A stretch of 64,000 nucleotides of DNA from Paenibacillus sp. FSL R5-0341 (GCF_037975235.1 NZ_CP150241.1:2976001-3040000), one strand, 5' to 3'. Numbered from the stretch's first letter, positions 8,721 to 18,050 are shown. The notes: generated by a model from the letters alone, not told the origin. Translations and numbers: made by a program.

Positions 8721-9532
8721 TCCAGATACTGCTTGCGTAGCTCGATAGGGGAGATCCCTTCGTATTTTTTGAACACCGATCCAAAGTAACTGGCACTGTT
8801 GAAACCAACGGCCTTGGCTATTTCATGAGCGGTAGTAGCGTTATTTTCGATGAGCATTTCCTTGGCTTTCAACAACCGATACCGCATCAGATACTCCAAT
8901 GGAGTCATTTGAAATTGTTTTTTGAATATCCGATTCAGGTGCTGTTCGGTTACGTCCATCTGGTCAGCCAACATGGGGAGAGAGATATCCTGATGATAAT
9001 TTTGTTTGATAAAAGTAATGAGTTCATCCAATCTTAATCGGGCATCAGAACGTTCGTAAGCACTATAGCGTTCACCTTCAATGGTTAATCTGACCAATAG
9101 CATGTACAGTAACGCGGATACGTGCCAGATCTGATCCTTGTGCCGGGACTGCAGCGCCAACGTAATTTCATGCAACAGGATATGAAGCATTCCATCCGGC
9201 TTGAAGGCGCGCAGCTCTCCGATCTGCAAGGTATGCAAGAACCGTGGCAATAAATAGCCATTGAAAGACAGACAATCAAATCGTAATGAATCACTCAGAT
9301 TGTGGTAACGGTAGGTTACCTCCGGGAACAAGATGAGAGCGGTTCCTTTTTTGATCGAAAATTCATGATTCTTTGCTGCGATTCGCCCTGTTCCTCCGAT
9401 GCACTGTACAATGCTGTAATCCCGTGAATGGTCGCTCCAATTCATCAATTCATCAACGGTCAACTGGTTTTGCCCTGTAATCATGAGCGGCATATCGGTA
9501 TCCAGTGGATTCCCCATGCTAGGTTTCGGCAT
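8717..9532 (-). CDS. AraC family transcriptional regulator
   Basis: A 271-residue protein with an N-terminal cupin-like sensing domain (KGTALILFPEVTYRYHNL) and a C-terminal pair of helix-turn-helix motifs (ISLPMLADQMDVTEQHLNRIF and AHEIAKAVGFNSASYFGSVF) ending EGISPIELRKQYLD, the standard AraC signature. It converges on the HAD gene and overlaps it by 4 bases at the stop codons. Cupin-type AraC proteins mostly activate sugar or polyol genes. Possible targets are the GT2-HAD cluster or the divergent flavoenzyme gene at 9826. Confidence 0.88.
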   Translation of the reverse strand: MPKPSMGNPLDTDMPLMITGQNQLTVDELMNWSDHSRDYSIVQCIGGTGRIAAKNHEFSIKKGTALILFPEVTYRYHNLSDSLRFDCLSFNGYLLPRFLHTLQIGELRAFKPDGMLHILLHEITLALQSRHKDQIWHVSALLYMLLVRLTIEGERYSAYERSDARLRLDELITFIKQNYHQDISLPMLADQMDVTEQHLNRIFKKQFQMTPLEYLMRYRLLKAKEMLIENNATTAHEIAKAVGFNSASYFGSVFKKYEGISPIELRKQYLD

Positions 9533-9760
9533 CGTCGTGTTATTCCTCTTTTCGTTAAAGGATCATGTGCGTAAGTGGCGTGGTTACAGTGTTAAAAGAA
9601 ACCTAGAAAGAATTATATTACATAAATGGAATTATTTTAATGGATTGATGTTCGATAATAAAACGTTTTCAAAATATAGTCCAACAACTCTTTATTGGAT
9701 GCATAAGCATGAATCGTAGCTTGATCAGTCTCTATTTATAGATTTAAAAGTACGCCTGCC

Positions 9761-9788
9761 TTGCCAACAGAATGCGAAAAAGTATACG
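9761..9788 (+). promoter_or_regulatory. Putative promoter of flavoenzyme operon
   Basis: TTGCCA (9761-9766) and TATACG (9783-9788) with a 16-bp spacer, 37 bases before the ATG at 9826. The rest of the 9533-9801 gap between the divergent genes is AT-rich and holds no clear gene. Confidence 0.4.
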
Positions 9789-9825
9789 CTATAACGGATG
9801 AGTGATTAAGGAAAGGGATGCAAAC

Positions 9826-10968
9826 ATGAAGAAAGTCATCGTAGTCGGATCGGGTATTCTGGGGGCATCAACAGCCTATCAATTAGCCAAACTGGGCGCA
9901 GAGGTCATCATCATAGACCGAAAAGATATAGGACAGGCAACGGATGCAGCTGCTGGTATCATCTGTCCATGGCTGTCACAGCGACGCAATCAGGACTGGT
10001 ATCAGCTCGCCAAGGCTGGTGCGCGGTTCTATCCTGGCATCATAGCGGAGCTTGAGAGTGAAGGAGAAACGGAAACCGGATATGCTCAAGTAGGTGCGCT
10101 CAGTATTCATACGGATGTCGACAAAATCAACAAGATGGAAGAGCGGGCCTGCCTTCGCAAAGCGGATGCACCGGAGATTGGTGAAATTACACCTCTTGAT
10201 GCAAAAGAAACCCATGAGCGTTTTCCACTGCTGGAGGAACATTATCAATCGGTACATATCAGCGGTGCTGCACGTATAGATGGACGGGCGCTGCGCGATG
10301 CCTTGATCCGGTCTGCACAGCGAAATGGAGCCGAAGTGATCCATGGAGACGCAATGCTTCAATATGAAGCAGATCGGGTCATGGGTGTGACAGTTAATGG
10401 TCAGCGTTTCCTGGCAGATGAAGTCATTGTCTGTGCAGGGGCATGGGCCAATGCACTGTTGAAGCCACTCGGCATACACTTTAAAGTGCACTATCAAAAG
10501 GCACAAATTATGCATCTACATGTTACGGATGGGGAGGATACGGGCAACTGGCCTGTGATTATGCCACCGTCTGACCAATATCTCCTGGCCTTTGATCAGC
10601 AGAAGATTGTGATTGGAGCCACTCATGAAAATGATGTGGAGGGTTATGATACAAGAGTAACCGCAGGGGGCATGCAGGAAGTTTTGAATAAAGGTCTGGA
10701 ACTGGCACCTGGTCTTGCAAACAGTACATTCCAGGAAGTACGAGTTGGGTTCCGTCCGTTCACACCTGGCTTTCTGCCTGTAATGGGGGTTGTGCCAGGC
10801 TGGCAGGGTCTAATTACAGCGAACGGACTTGGAGCCTCTGGTTTGACAATGGGTCCTTTTATCGGGAGTCAACTGGCGAAACTAGCTCTCGGCATGGAAC
10901 TGGATATCGATATTGAGCCATACACTGTGGGCAAAGCAATGGATGAAATTGAAAGAGGTGAGTCATGA
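9826..10968 (+). CDS. FAD-dependent oxidoreductase, D-amino-acid-oxidase (DAO) family
   Basis: A 380-residue flavoprotein. The ATG at 9826 is preferred over the upstream in-frame ATG at 9802 because GGAAAGGG lies just ahead and the FAD dinucleotide fold then starts at once (KKVIVVGSGILGASTAYQLA). The second FAD contact (GRALRDALIRSAQRNGAEVI), the ADEVIVCAGAWAN strand and the C-terminal NGLGASGLTMGPFIG complete the DAO fold. Relatives are glycine, sarcosine, D-amino-acid and proline oxidases or dehydrogenases. No thiamine genes are near, so ThiO is not supported. Its stop overlaps the next gene by 4 bases, so the two are translationally coupled. Confidence 0.85.
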   Translation: MKKVIVVGSGILGASTAYQLAKLGAEVIIIDRKDIGQATDAAAGIICPWLSQRRNQDWYQLAKAGARFYPGIIAELESEGETETGYAQVGALSIHTDVDKINKMEERACLRKADAPEIGEITPLDAKETHERFPLLEEHYQSVHISGAARIDGRALRDALIRSAQRNGAEVIHGDAMLQYEADRVMGVTVNGQRFLADEVIVCAGAWANALLKPLGIHFKVHYQKAQIMHLHVTDGEDTGNWPVIMPPSDQYLLAFDQQKIVIGATHENDVEGYDTRVTAGGMQEVLNKGLELAPGLANSTFQEVRVGFRPFTPGFLPVMGVVPGWQGLITANGLGASGLTMGPFIGSQLAKLALGMELDIDIEPYTVGKAMDEIERGES

Positions 10969-11252
10969 CATATTCACAACGTTTATCTGATGGAGCGAAC
11001 TCGTCTGACCTCATATATCTGGAACATCAGATCGGTACGACGAAAGAAGAACTGCGAATAGCTTTGGAAAAACAAGAAACATACAAACGCGAATTGGCGG
11101 ATTTGAAGTCATCACCACTCGGGACTGCATCGAAAGAGGGTTCGGACGAGCAAGTCTTAATGGAGAAGGCAAGCCACACGCAGAACTTGATTGAAACCTT
11201 GTCTGCACAGCTGGATCAGCTTCAGGAAGCATTGGCGAAACTGGGCGATTAA
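10965..11252 (+). CDS. Small coiled-coil hypothetical protein
   Basis: 95 residues, starting at the ATGA overlap with the DAO gene. Two heptad-rich stretches, about residues 15-50 (LEHQIGTTKEELRIALEKQE) and 65-93 (ETLSAQLDQLQEALAKL), predict a helical hairpin or coiled coil. There is no signal peptide, membrane segment or cysteine. I do not recognise the family. Coupling to the flavoenzyme suggests a partner or scaffold role, without further support. Confidence 0.65.
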   Translation: MTYSQRLSDGANSSDLIYLEHQIGTTKEELRIALEKQETYKRELADLKSSPLGTASKEGSDEQVLMEKASHTQNLIETLSAQLDQLQEALAKLGD

Positions 11253-11313
11253 TCGATTTGTATCGCTTTACTCTCTGGGACATTGATAAAAAATATACGA
11301 TGCGTATAAATGA

Positions 11314-11339
11314 AAACCCCTTATAATAAGGGGTTTTTC
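11314..11339. terminator. Bidirectional intrinsic terminator
   Basis: AAAACCCC TTATAATAAG GGGTTTTT, with A-tract and T-tract flanks, closes the DAO operon. Confidence 0.85.
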
Positions 11340-11464
11340 TGATTTAGTTCGAATGATGTATATCAATAAATGAACTAGTGGTATAAAATTAAATTAGGTG
11401 CTGAACTGTCAATTCAGGTACCGATGTAACCAATCACGAAACTATTCTGAGAGGTGGCTTCCGA

Positions 11465-12697
11465 ATGTACAAAGAAGTGATACGCGTTGAGGACATCACA
11501 GGGTTCCAGTCCAGATCTGAAGAGTTTTTTCCACTGCACTGGTTTCGAAAAATGCTGTCCGAACATCCTGTGTATTATCACGAAGATACAGACACCTGGA
11601 ATGTGTTCAGATACGATGATGTAAAGCAGGTCTTGAGCAATCATGCTTATTTTTCAGCTGAAGGAACGCGAACGACCATTGCGGTCGGAGCGAAAAACAA
11701 CGAAGGCACGCCTCCAGACAAATTAAACATTTCAAGTATCGATCCGCCCCGTCATCAAAAAAGTCGTTCGTTGTTGTCCGCTGCTTTTACACCCCGTAGT
11801 CTGAAGAACTGGGAGCCACGCATTCGCAACATTGCGCAGCAGCTGGTAGCCGATATTGAGCCGAATACGACCATTGATATTGTTCAAGCGTTGGCTGCTC
11901 CGCTGCCTTCGATGGTTATGGCTGATCTGCTCGGCATCCCTCTCACAGACAGTCATCGCTTCAAGAACTGGGTAGATATTCTGTTTCAACCCACCATTCC
12001 GAAGACGGCTGAAGAGAGTGAACTGAAAAAGCAGACAGCAGCGCAAGAGTACTATCACTTCCTGTACCCTATTGTGGTTCATAAACGGTCCCATCCTGGT
12101 GAGGATATCATTACGGATCTGTTGAACGTTGATGTTGAAGGGGAGAAGTTCACGGAGGATGAGGTTGTTCGCACGACCATGCTTCTGCTCGGAGCCGGTA
12201 TTGAGACAACAAGCCATATGGTTTCAAATACGTTCTATTCCTTCCTGTACGATGACCCGAGTCTGTATGGCCAACTAAGACAGAATCCCGAGTTGGTTCC
12301 GCTCGCAGTGGAGGAAATGCTTCGTTATCGGTTTCATAATGCCAAGCGACATCGAACAGTGAAGCAGGATAACCAACTGCTCGGAGTAGACTTGAAAAAA
12401 GGCGATGTTGTCATCTCCTGGATGAGTGCAGCCAATATGGATGAGCAGATGTTTGAAGACCCATTTGAGCTAAACATTCATCGTCGGAATAACAAAAAAC
12501 ATCTTACCTTTGGCAATGGCCCACACTTTTGTCTGGGTGCCCCGCTGGCAAGAATGGAACTAAGCATTGCCTTGACTGCATTTGTAGAGAAGATTGCTCG
12601 GATCGAACCGGTGGAGTCCTTTGATCTGGAGAATAATCTGGCCACTTCAGCTCCGGGACAGTCGTTAACCCATCTGCCAGTGAAGATCGTTGAGTAG
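11465..12697 (+). CDS. Cytochrome P450 (bacterial class I type)
   Basis: A 410-residue soluble P450. The haem-ligand loop FGNGPHFCLGAPLAR places the thiolate at Cys356; the I-helix oxygen-activation motif is LLGAGIETTSH; the K-helix ExxR is in EEMLRYR; the early SSIDPPRHQKSRSLL region is also typical. The lack of a membrane anchor fits a ferredoxin- or flavodoxin-dependent bacterial enzyme of the CYP107/CYP109 kind. No redox partner is adjacent. Start ATG 11465 follows GAGAGGTGG. The gene stands alone between two terminators. The substrate is unknown; fatty acids or polyketides are possible. Confidence 0.92.
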   Translation: MYKEVIRVEDITGFQSRSEEFFPLHWFRKMLSEHPVYYHEDTDTWNVFRYDDVKQVLSNHAYFSAEGTRTTIAVGAKNNEGTPPDKLNISSIDPPRHQKSRSLLSAAFTPRSLKNWEPRIRNIAQQLVADIEPNTTIDIVQALAAPLPSMVMADLLGIPLTDSHRFKNWVDILFQPTIPKTAEESELKKQTAAQEYYHFLYPIVVHKRSHPGEDIITDLLNVDVEGEKFTEDEVVRTTMLLLGAGIETTSHMVSNTFYSFLYDDPSLYGQLRQNPELVPLAVEEMLRYRFHNAKRHRTVKQDNQLLGVDLKKGDVVISWMSAANMDEQMFEDPFELNIHRRNNKKHLTFGNGPHFCLGAPLARMELSIALTAFVEKIARIEPVESFDLENNLATSAPGQSLTHLPVKIVE

Positions 12698-12727
12698 AGG
12701 GAAAGGTTCATACTGGATACATTATAA

Positions 12728-12768
12728 AAAGCGGCAGATCAGACGTAAACGTCTTGATCTGCCGCTTT
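12728..12768. terminator. Strong bidirectional terminator between P450 and DHA2 transporter
   Basis: AAAGCGGCAGATCAGAC / GTCTTGATCTGCCGCTTT arms with a tiny loop and one mismatch serve the convergent genes on both sides. Confidence 0.85.
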
Positions 12769-12798
12769 GCTATGCGAGCAAGTATGAGGATGGACAAC

Positions 12799-14298
12799 TT
12801 AATTTGAATTCATGGAAACTTTTTGTCTAACAACCTGTTTGATTTCTTCCTCTTTCGCTTGTTTGGTACGTTTGATAAAGAAGGAAAGAACCAATCCCAC
12901 GACAGCGATACCGATAATCACGACATAAGCATCATTGATACCCTGGATCATGGATTCTGTGGCAAGCTGTTGTTGAGTAAGGCCATTGGCTGCACCAGTT
13001 GCCATCATATCCTGTACGTGTGCCGTTGTACGGGAAGTCATGACACTCACGAGCAATGAAGTACCTACCGCACCCGCAACTTGTCTGACGGTGTTGGAGA
13101 TGGCTGTACCATGTGCGCCGAGTCTTGGTGGAAGTTGGTTAAGTCCCGCAGTTTGAATCGGCATCATGAGCAAAGCCATACCAATTCGGCGACCGGTTGA
13201 CATTAATACTAGGTAACCATAACTGGTTGAATCCGTTAAATCGATGAAACCAATTGTCGTCACGATGGTGATCACCATCCCGATCACAGCCAGCCATTTC
13301 GCACCAAATCGGTCAAACAATTTTCCGGCTACAGGCATCAGGAAGCCCATAACAAGGGCACCCGGAAGGAGCAATAATCCAGACTCCAGTGCAGTGTAAC
13401 CACGTGCGTTCTGGAGATACAAGGGAAGCAACATCATGTCAGCATACATGATCATCGTAATCGCAATACTGATGACCGTGGTCAGGGAGAACATGTTGTA
13501 CTTGAAAGCCCGCAGATCAAGCAGGGGAGTATCTGAAGCAAGCTGACGCCATGTGAACAGCGCAAGAGCAACTATACCAGCGGCAATACAGATAAGTACT
13601 TCTGCACTTGACCATCCTAGACTTCCTGCTCTACTGAAGCCATACAGCAATGCGCCGAATCCGATGGTGGATAACACAACACTCATCGTGTCGAACTTCG
13701 TGCTGACCCGTTCGGATACATTCTTCAGGTATACAAACGCAAAGGCAATGACAATAAGAGTTAATGGAATCATGCCGTAGAACATGGTTTGCCAAGAGTA
13801 GTTCTCCAAAATATAACCGGCAAGGGTAGGCCCAATGGCAGGGGCAAAAATGATGGCAAAACCAACCATACCCATTGCAGATCCTCGTTTTTCAGGAGCA
13901 AACAAGGTCAAAATAACGTTCATCAAGAGCGGCATGATGATGCCGGCGCCCGCTGCTTGAATCATGCGTCCTGTCAGCAATGTACCAAAATTAGTTGCAA
14001 GAGCGGATACAATGGTACCAATCAGGAAAATAAACATCGAAGCTTGGAATAATTGCTTGGTTGAAAAGCGTTGCATGAAGTAAGCCGTGATGGGGATCAG
14101 CACCCCGTTCACCAGCATGTAACCTGTCGTTAACCATTGTGCTGTTGCGGCTGAGATGTTAAAATCACCCATCAGCTCCGGTGTAGCGACACTCATGATC
14201 GTTTGATTCAACGTTGCAAGGAAGGCTCCCAAAATCATAATAAACAGGATGGGGCCTTTCTTTACGGATAATTCATCTTGTACTCTAGCCTGACTCAA
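12799..14298 (-). CDS. DHA2-family multidrug MFS exporter (EmrB/QacA type)
   Basis: A 499-residue, 14-helix proton antiporter. Family signatures are FLATLNQTIMSVATPELMGD in helix 1, TTGYMLVNGVLIPITAYF, and the motif-C-like AIGPTLAGYILENYSW in helix 5. The TTG at 14298 is the likely start. The TetR gene at 14520 diverges from it, the classic local-repressor arrangement, and the 221-base intergenic region holds repeat elements. Where related carriers show RGIG, this one has GRRIGMALLMMPIQTAG. Its substrates are probably lipophilic cations or antibiotics; specificity cannot be read from sequence. Confidence 0.9.
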   Translation of the reverse strand: MSQARVQDELSVKKGPILFIMILGAFLATLNQTIMSVATPELMGDFNISAATAQWLTTGYMLVNGVLIPITAYFMQRFSTKQLFQASMFIFLIGTIVSALATNFGTLLTGRMIQAAGAGIIMPLLMNVILTLFAPEKRGSAMGMVGFAIIFAPAIGPTLAGYILENYSWQTMFYGMIPLTLIVIAFAFVYLKNVSERVSTKFDTMSVVLSTIGFGALLYGFSRAGSLGWSSAEVLICIAAGIVALALFTWRQLASDTPLLDLRAFKYNMFSLTTVISIAITMIMYADMMLLPLYLQNARGYTALESGLLLLPGALVMGFLMPVAGKLFDRFGAKWLAVIGMVITIVTTIGFIDLTDSTSYGYLVLMSTGRRIGMALLMMPIQTAGLNQLPPRLGAHGTAISNTVRQVAGAVGTSLLVSVMTSRTTAHVQDMMATGAANGLTQQQLATESMIQGINDAYVVIIGIAVVGLVLSFFIKRTKQAKEEEIKQVVRQKVSMNSN

Positions 14299-14519
14299 TC
14301 CTTTTCATCCTTTCAATCCACGCGTGACTAAATTTACAACGTGTTGTATAGTTTACATTGTATTTATTGAATTATATACATATTCGGACAGATTACAATT
14401 TACGTTATGGTGTGTTTTCGTTGTTTATTTTACACAAAATTTGAATTTGTTGTTTAAATGAAGAATAAACGACTGTTTGTTTAAAATTGTAATGTTTAAA
14501 ATTTAAAGGAGGGATACAC
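14299..14519. promoter_or_regulatory. Divergent promoter/operator region, DHA2 exporter and TetR
   Basis: This very AT-rich region holds ACAAC GT GTTGT (14336-14347), a 5-bp inverted repeat, and TTTAAAATT / AATTTTAAA-like repeats just upstream of the TetR start. These are candidate TetR operators. The exact promoters cannot be fixed by eye. Confidence 0.4.
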
Positions 14520-15125
14520 GTGAAAGACGAGAAGAAATCAGCCGTGGACCCAAGAATATTGCGAACGCGTCAGTTAATTCGAGGTGCATTTGTTGAATTA
14601 CTGCAGGAAATGGATATTGAAAAATTGTCAGTGAACAAAATTGCCGAACGAGCGACGATCAATCGGGTAACCTTCTACCTGCATTATCGCGATATTACCG
14701 ATATGATGGAGAAGATGGCTGACGAGATGATCGAGCATATTGAACGGATCGTGGATGAATATGCCCCTCATTTTGAGAAGCAAAGGACGGAAGAGGCTTG
14801 GCCTGTTCTGGTCAAGTTACTGGAGCATTTTGCTGAGAACGCCTCATTCTATCAGGTCGTTCTTGCTACGAAGCGCACACCGATCTTTACCGAGCGACTG
14901 CTCAAATTGTTGAGTACGCTGGTCAAAGCCAAAATTGATCGAGTCGAGATGGAGGATGAACTCGAAGAATCCGGCATACACAAGGAGATTGCAATCTGGT
15001 ATGGTTCTTCCGCCCTGATCGGCACCATTGTCGCCTGGCTGCGTAACGACATGCCTTATTCCCCGCATTTTCTGGCGAAACAATTCTCGTTGATTCGCTC
15101 GTACTCGTATAATGACCTGATATAA
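14520..15125 (+). CDS. TetR/AcrR family regulator, likely repressor of the divergent exporter
   Basis: 201 residues. The GTG at 14520 has AAAGGAGGG 6 bases upstream. The helix-turn-helix is at about residues 32-56 (VNKIAERATINRVTFYLHYRD), followed by the all-helical TetR ligand domain; the FYLHYRDITDMMEKMADEM wording resembles the TetR subgroup that controls EmrB-type pumps and dhaS. Divergent transcription from the DHA2 exporter supports local repression relieved by a pump substrate (inference). Confidence 0.87.
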   Translation: MKDEKKSAVDPRILRTRQLIRGAFVELLQEMDIEKLSVNKIAERATINRVTFYLHYRDITDMMEKMADEMIEHIERIVDEYAPHFEKQRTEEAWPVLVKLLEHFAENASFYQVVLATKRTPIFTERLLKLLSTLVKAKIDRVEMEDELEESGIHKEIAIWYGSSALIGTIVAWLRNDMPYSPHFLAKQFSLIRSYSYNDLI

Positions 15126-15171
15126 TCAAACTACAATTACACCTAACGTTAACAGAGGAGGAATAATGTAA

Positions 15172-15705
15172 ATGAAATATAGTGCAGAACGTATCTATGT
15201 GAGATTTTGGAATGTGGAAGATGCTTCATTACTTCTGGATCTACAAGTTCGTAATCGTGTGGAAATAGAGAAAATCTCTGCGAGTAATCGGGATGAGACT
15301 TTCTATAGTTTGGAAGGACAACGGTCACTCATTGAAAGCTGGAACAAGAAGAGAGAAGAGGGAAAGCGCTATTCTTTTGGCATTTTTCTACATACAACGA
15401 ATCAACTCGTCGGTGAGATTTCTTTGTTCGAGATCATATTGGATTCTACCCCAAAATGGATCGCTGGTTATGTAACGGATATTTTGCATCAAGGAAAAGG
15501 ATATATGAGCGAAGCCCTGCAATGTGTGCTGGAATTTGCCAAGCAAGAAACTGAAATTACTCGAATCGAAGCTGGCGCTGTACCCGATAATATAGGCTCC
15601 ATTCGTGTCCTTCAAAAAGCAGGATTCAAGGAGAATGGATCACAGCCTGTGCCAATCCAGGGAACGATGAAAGAACATACGATGTTTGCTGTGGACTTAC
15701 TATAA
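15172..15705 (+). CDS. GNAT acetyltransferase, RimJ/RimL type
   Basis: A 177-residue N-acetyltransferase. The acetyl-CoA pyrophosphate loop lies in VTDILHQGKGYMSEALQCVL (H-Q-G-K-G-Y, matching the Q/RxxGxG/A signature), and the C-terminal fold is NIGSIRVLQKAGFKENG. RimJ/RimL-like enzymes acetylate N-terminal amines of proteins or small amines. The reading start is ATG 15172; six bases upstream an in-frame ATG-TAA pair (15166-15171) lies between the GAGGAGG site and this ATG. The gene follows the TetR gene by 46 bases and may share its transcript. Confidence 0.87.
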   Translation: MKYSAERIYVRFWNVEDASLLLDLQVRNRVEIEKISASNRDETFYSLEGQRSLIESWNKKREEGKRYSFGIFLHTTNQLVGEISLFEIILDSTPKWIAGYVTDILHQGKGYMSEALQCVLEFAKQETEITRIEAGAVPDNIGSIRVLQKAGFKENGSQPVPIQGTMKEHTMFAVDLL

Positions 15706-15792
15706 GCAGGATGTTTTACTATTTACTTTGCTAACTACTATATAATTTGAACTAATCACTTAAACGAGATAACAGAGAGGACAGAAAAAACT

Positions 15793-16467
15793 ATGGCTAC
15801 TATACTCGTTGCTGACGACGATGCGAACATTCGCGAACTTGTCTGTCTATTTCTCAAAAATGATGGATTCACTACTGTGGAAGCTGCGGACGGTAAGGAA
15901 GCTCTCACCGTGTATGGCGAAACTACAGTTGATCTGGTTGTGCTTGATATTATGATGCCTGTCATGGATGGCTGGGCGCTGTGCAAGGAACTCCGAAGAG
16001 CCAATCCCGACCTCCCATTACTCATGCTAACGGCGAGAGGCGAGACTTGGGAGAAGGTGAAAGGCTTCGAACTGGGCACGGATGATTACCTAACGAAACC
16101 GTTCGATCCATTGGAGCTGACCGCACGTGTCCGAGCATTACTGAAACGATACAAAATTGGCTCCACACATACAATCCAGTTTGGCAACGTAATTCTGGAC
16201 CGTCAGACATATAAGGTGATGAGAGGCGCGGAGGTGCTTACGTTGCCACTTAAGGAGTTTGAACTTCTGTATAAGCTTGCTGGGACTCCAGGCCAAGTCT
16301 ATACACGTGAGCAGTTGATCGATCAGATCTGGGGTATTGATTACGCGGGAGATGATCGAACAATAGATGTACATATTAAACGTCTGCGCGAACGATTCGC
16401 AACTACACCTGATTTTCGAATTGAAACGGTGCGTGGGCTGGGGTACAGACTTGAGGTCCATGAATGA
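15793..16467 (+). CDS. OmpR/PhoB-family response regulator
   Basis: 224 residues: a receiver domain with the acidic pocket DDD (residues 8-10), phospho-acceptor Asp52 in VLDIMMPVMDG, the Thr of LTARGE and Lys of LTKPFDP, then a winged-helix DNA-binding domain ending IETVRGLGYRLEVHE. Such regulators bind tandem direct repeats as dimers, usually with a period of 10-11 bp. Exactly that repeat architecture precedes three nearby hydrolase operons (17949, 19105, 24017), so those are the likely targets. It overlaps its kinase gene by 4 bases (ATGA). TATAAT at 15741-15746 is the probable -10. Confidence 0.93.
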   Translation: MATILVADDDANIRELVCLFLKNDGFTTVEAADGKEALTVYGETTVDLVVLDIMMPVMDGWALCKELRRANPDLPLLMLTARGETWEKVKGFELGTDDYLTKPFDPLELTARVRALLKRYKIGSTHTIQFGNVILDRQTYKVMRGAEVLTLPLKEFELLYKLAGTPGQVYTREQLIDQIWGIDYAGDDRTIDVHIKRLRERFATTPDFRIETVRGLGYRLEVHE

Positions 16468-17834
16468 TTCGATCCATATATATTCGTGTGGTACTGACCT
16501 TTCTGGGGTCTGTCATCGCTGGTACGGTCATTTCATTTTTTGTGTCTACCTGGATATTCGAAGAAAAGTTGAACGAAAACGCTCAAATTAACCTACGAAA
16601 CTTCGGGCAAGACGTTGTGCAGATTTATAAGGCTCTTCCAGTGCGTGAAGCGGACTTGTACGTCAGTGGAATGAAACAGCTCAGCTCCTATCATATTCGA
16701 ATTTACGAAGCATCAGGTGAGTTCAAGTCTTACGGAAAGCTTAACGGACATAAGTCTGCTGCTGTGACGAGCGAGCAACTAAAGAAAGTGTTAGATGGGG
16801 GCGTTGTTCAAGAAACAACGAGTGGGATTGCTACAGGGTTCTTAGGGTTACCGTTGAAAACGGAGACGGGAACGAAAGGGATATTTTTGGAAACACTTGC
16901 GCCGCCTTCAACCTCTTTTGTGATCAGGTGGGGCTTAATCTTTGCAAGCTGTTCGTTGATTGCAGGAAGCTTGTTGATTCTTGTTGCTTCTGTATATCTG
17001 GTGAGACCGATCAAGAAATTGACCAAAGCGACCAAGCGGATTGCAGCTGGAGATTTCAACGTCAAGCTGAACATTAAGCAAACCACTGAGATTGGTACGT
17101 TGGCTCGCAGCTTTGAAGAAATGATGCACGATCTGAAGCAGTTGGAGCAGATGCGCAGGGAATTCGTTACGAATGTTTCGCACGAGGTTCAGTCTCCACT
17201 CACCTCGATATCCGGTTACGCTTCGGCACTGAAGCAAGTTAACCTCTCGGAGCAAGAGCGAAACCGTTACCTGGATATTATCATCTCCGAAGCGAAACGA
17301 ATGTCCAAAATGAGCGATAGCCTGCTCAAGCTGAGTTTGCTTGAATCGCAATCCCAGCAACTTCGGCTGAGCTCCTTAAGTCTTGATGAACAGATCAGGC
17401 GGGTCATCGTGGCGCTTCAGCCGCAATGGTCGGGGCGCAACATTCATTTCGAGCTTGATTTAGAGAATATTAAGGTAACGGCTGACCACGATCAGTTAAA
17501 TCAGGTATGGACCAACATTATCGGAAATAGCATCAAGTTTTCCGAGGATGGCGGTATGATTAAAGTCCGTATCGAAGAGGATTTCAAAAATGTGACTATT
17601 CGAATATCCGACACGGGCATTGGTATTCCGATGGAAGACCAAAAACGTATATTCGACCGTTTTTTCAAGGCAGATCGTTCCCACAGTCGTAAATATGACG
17701 GGAGTGGTATGGGACTTGCAATCGTTAAACAGATCGTATCGCTTCATCAGGGTGACATCCGAGTGGAAAGCGAACCTGGTCAAGGCACGACCTTTATGAT
17801 CACGTTGCCCATCCATCCACCAACGGATAGTTAA
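16464..17834 (+). CDS. Membrane sensor histidine kinase, partner of the 15793 regulator
   Basis: 456 residues: a membrane segment near 8-30, an extracytoplasmic sensing region of about 125 residues, a second segment near 155-178 (GLIFASCSLIAGSLLILVAS), HAMP (VRPIKKLTKATKRIAAGDF), dimerisation domain with phospho-acceptor His240 (NVSHEVQSPLTSI), then ATPase N-box (WTNIIGNSIKFS), G1 (ISDTGIGIP) and G2 (GSGMGLAIV). The H-box EVQSPL departs from the common ELRTPL, as in several Firmicute kinases. It phosphorylates the preceding regulator. The ligand is unknown; the targets suggest cell-envelope stress. Confidence 0.92.
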   Translation: MIRSIYIRVVLTFLGSVIAGTVISFFVSTWIFEEKLNENAQINLRNFGQDVVQIYKALPVREADLYVSGMKQLSSYHIRIYEASGEFKSYGKLNGHKSAAVTSEQLKKVLDGGVVQETTSGIATGFLGLPLKTETGTKGIFLETLAPPSTSFVIRWGLIFASCSLIAGSLLILVASVYLVRPIKKLTKATKRIAAGDFNVKLNIKQTTEIGTLARSFEEMMHDLKQLEQMRREFVTNVSHEVQSPLTSISGYASALKQVNLSEQERNRYLDIIISEAKRMSKMSDSLLKLSLLESQSQQLRLSSLSLDEQIRRVIVALQPQWSGRNIHFELDLENIKVTADHDQLNQVWTNIIGNSIKFSEDGGMIKVRIEEDFKNVTIRISDTGIGIPMEDQKRIFDRFFKADRSHSRKYDGSGMGLAIVKQIVSLHQGDIRVESEPGQGTTFMITLPIHPPTDS

Positions 17835-17891
17835 ACTCACTGGAAAGGTGAATGAATAGAATAACCATCGGAGTATCTAAACCGAATTTTT

Positions 17892-17944
17892 ATGCCATGT
17901 GTAACATGCAAGCTTCCTTGTATGTTACACATGGCATTTTTTTT
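17892..17944 (+). terminator. Long perfect hairpin terminator after the two-component operon
   Basis: A 16-bp perfect arm ATGCCATGTGTAACAT and its complement around a 14-base loop, followed by eight T. It separates the kinase gene from the first hydrolase promoter, whose repeats begin 5 bases later. Confidence 0.9.
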
Positions 17945-17948
17945 GCTT

Positions 17949-17988
17949 GTTCATATTCCGTTCATATTAATGTCATAGGGAGTACATC
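17949..17988 (+). promoter_or_regulatory. Conserved regulon promoter, copy A (11-bp direct repeat plus -10)
   Basis: GTTCATATT at 17949-17957 and again at 17960-17968 (period 11 bp). The second repeat overlaps the -35 position: GTTCAT, then exactly 17 bp, then TACATC at 17983-17988. Copies at 19105 and 24017 keep the repeats, the period, the 17-bp spacing and further GTCA and AGTACA blocks. This is typical of an OmpR-family activator site. Confidence 0.75.
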
Positions 17989-18050
17989 TTTGTTAGTTAG
18001 GCTTGCATTAGCAACCTGTTAAACCAATATACAGATGAGGATAGGAGCAG

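Noticed and set aside
9483..9719. 78-residue plus-strand frame over the AraC start
   Set aside because: It overlaps the AraC coding start antisense and the promoter region, and has no domain or ribosome site.
17892..17944. Regulatory palindrome for the hydrolase promoter
   Set aside because: The long perfect stem with eight T is an ordinary terminator of the kinase transcript.
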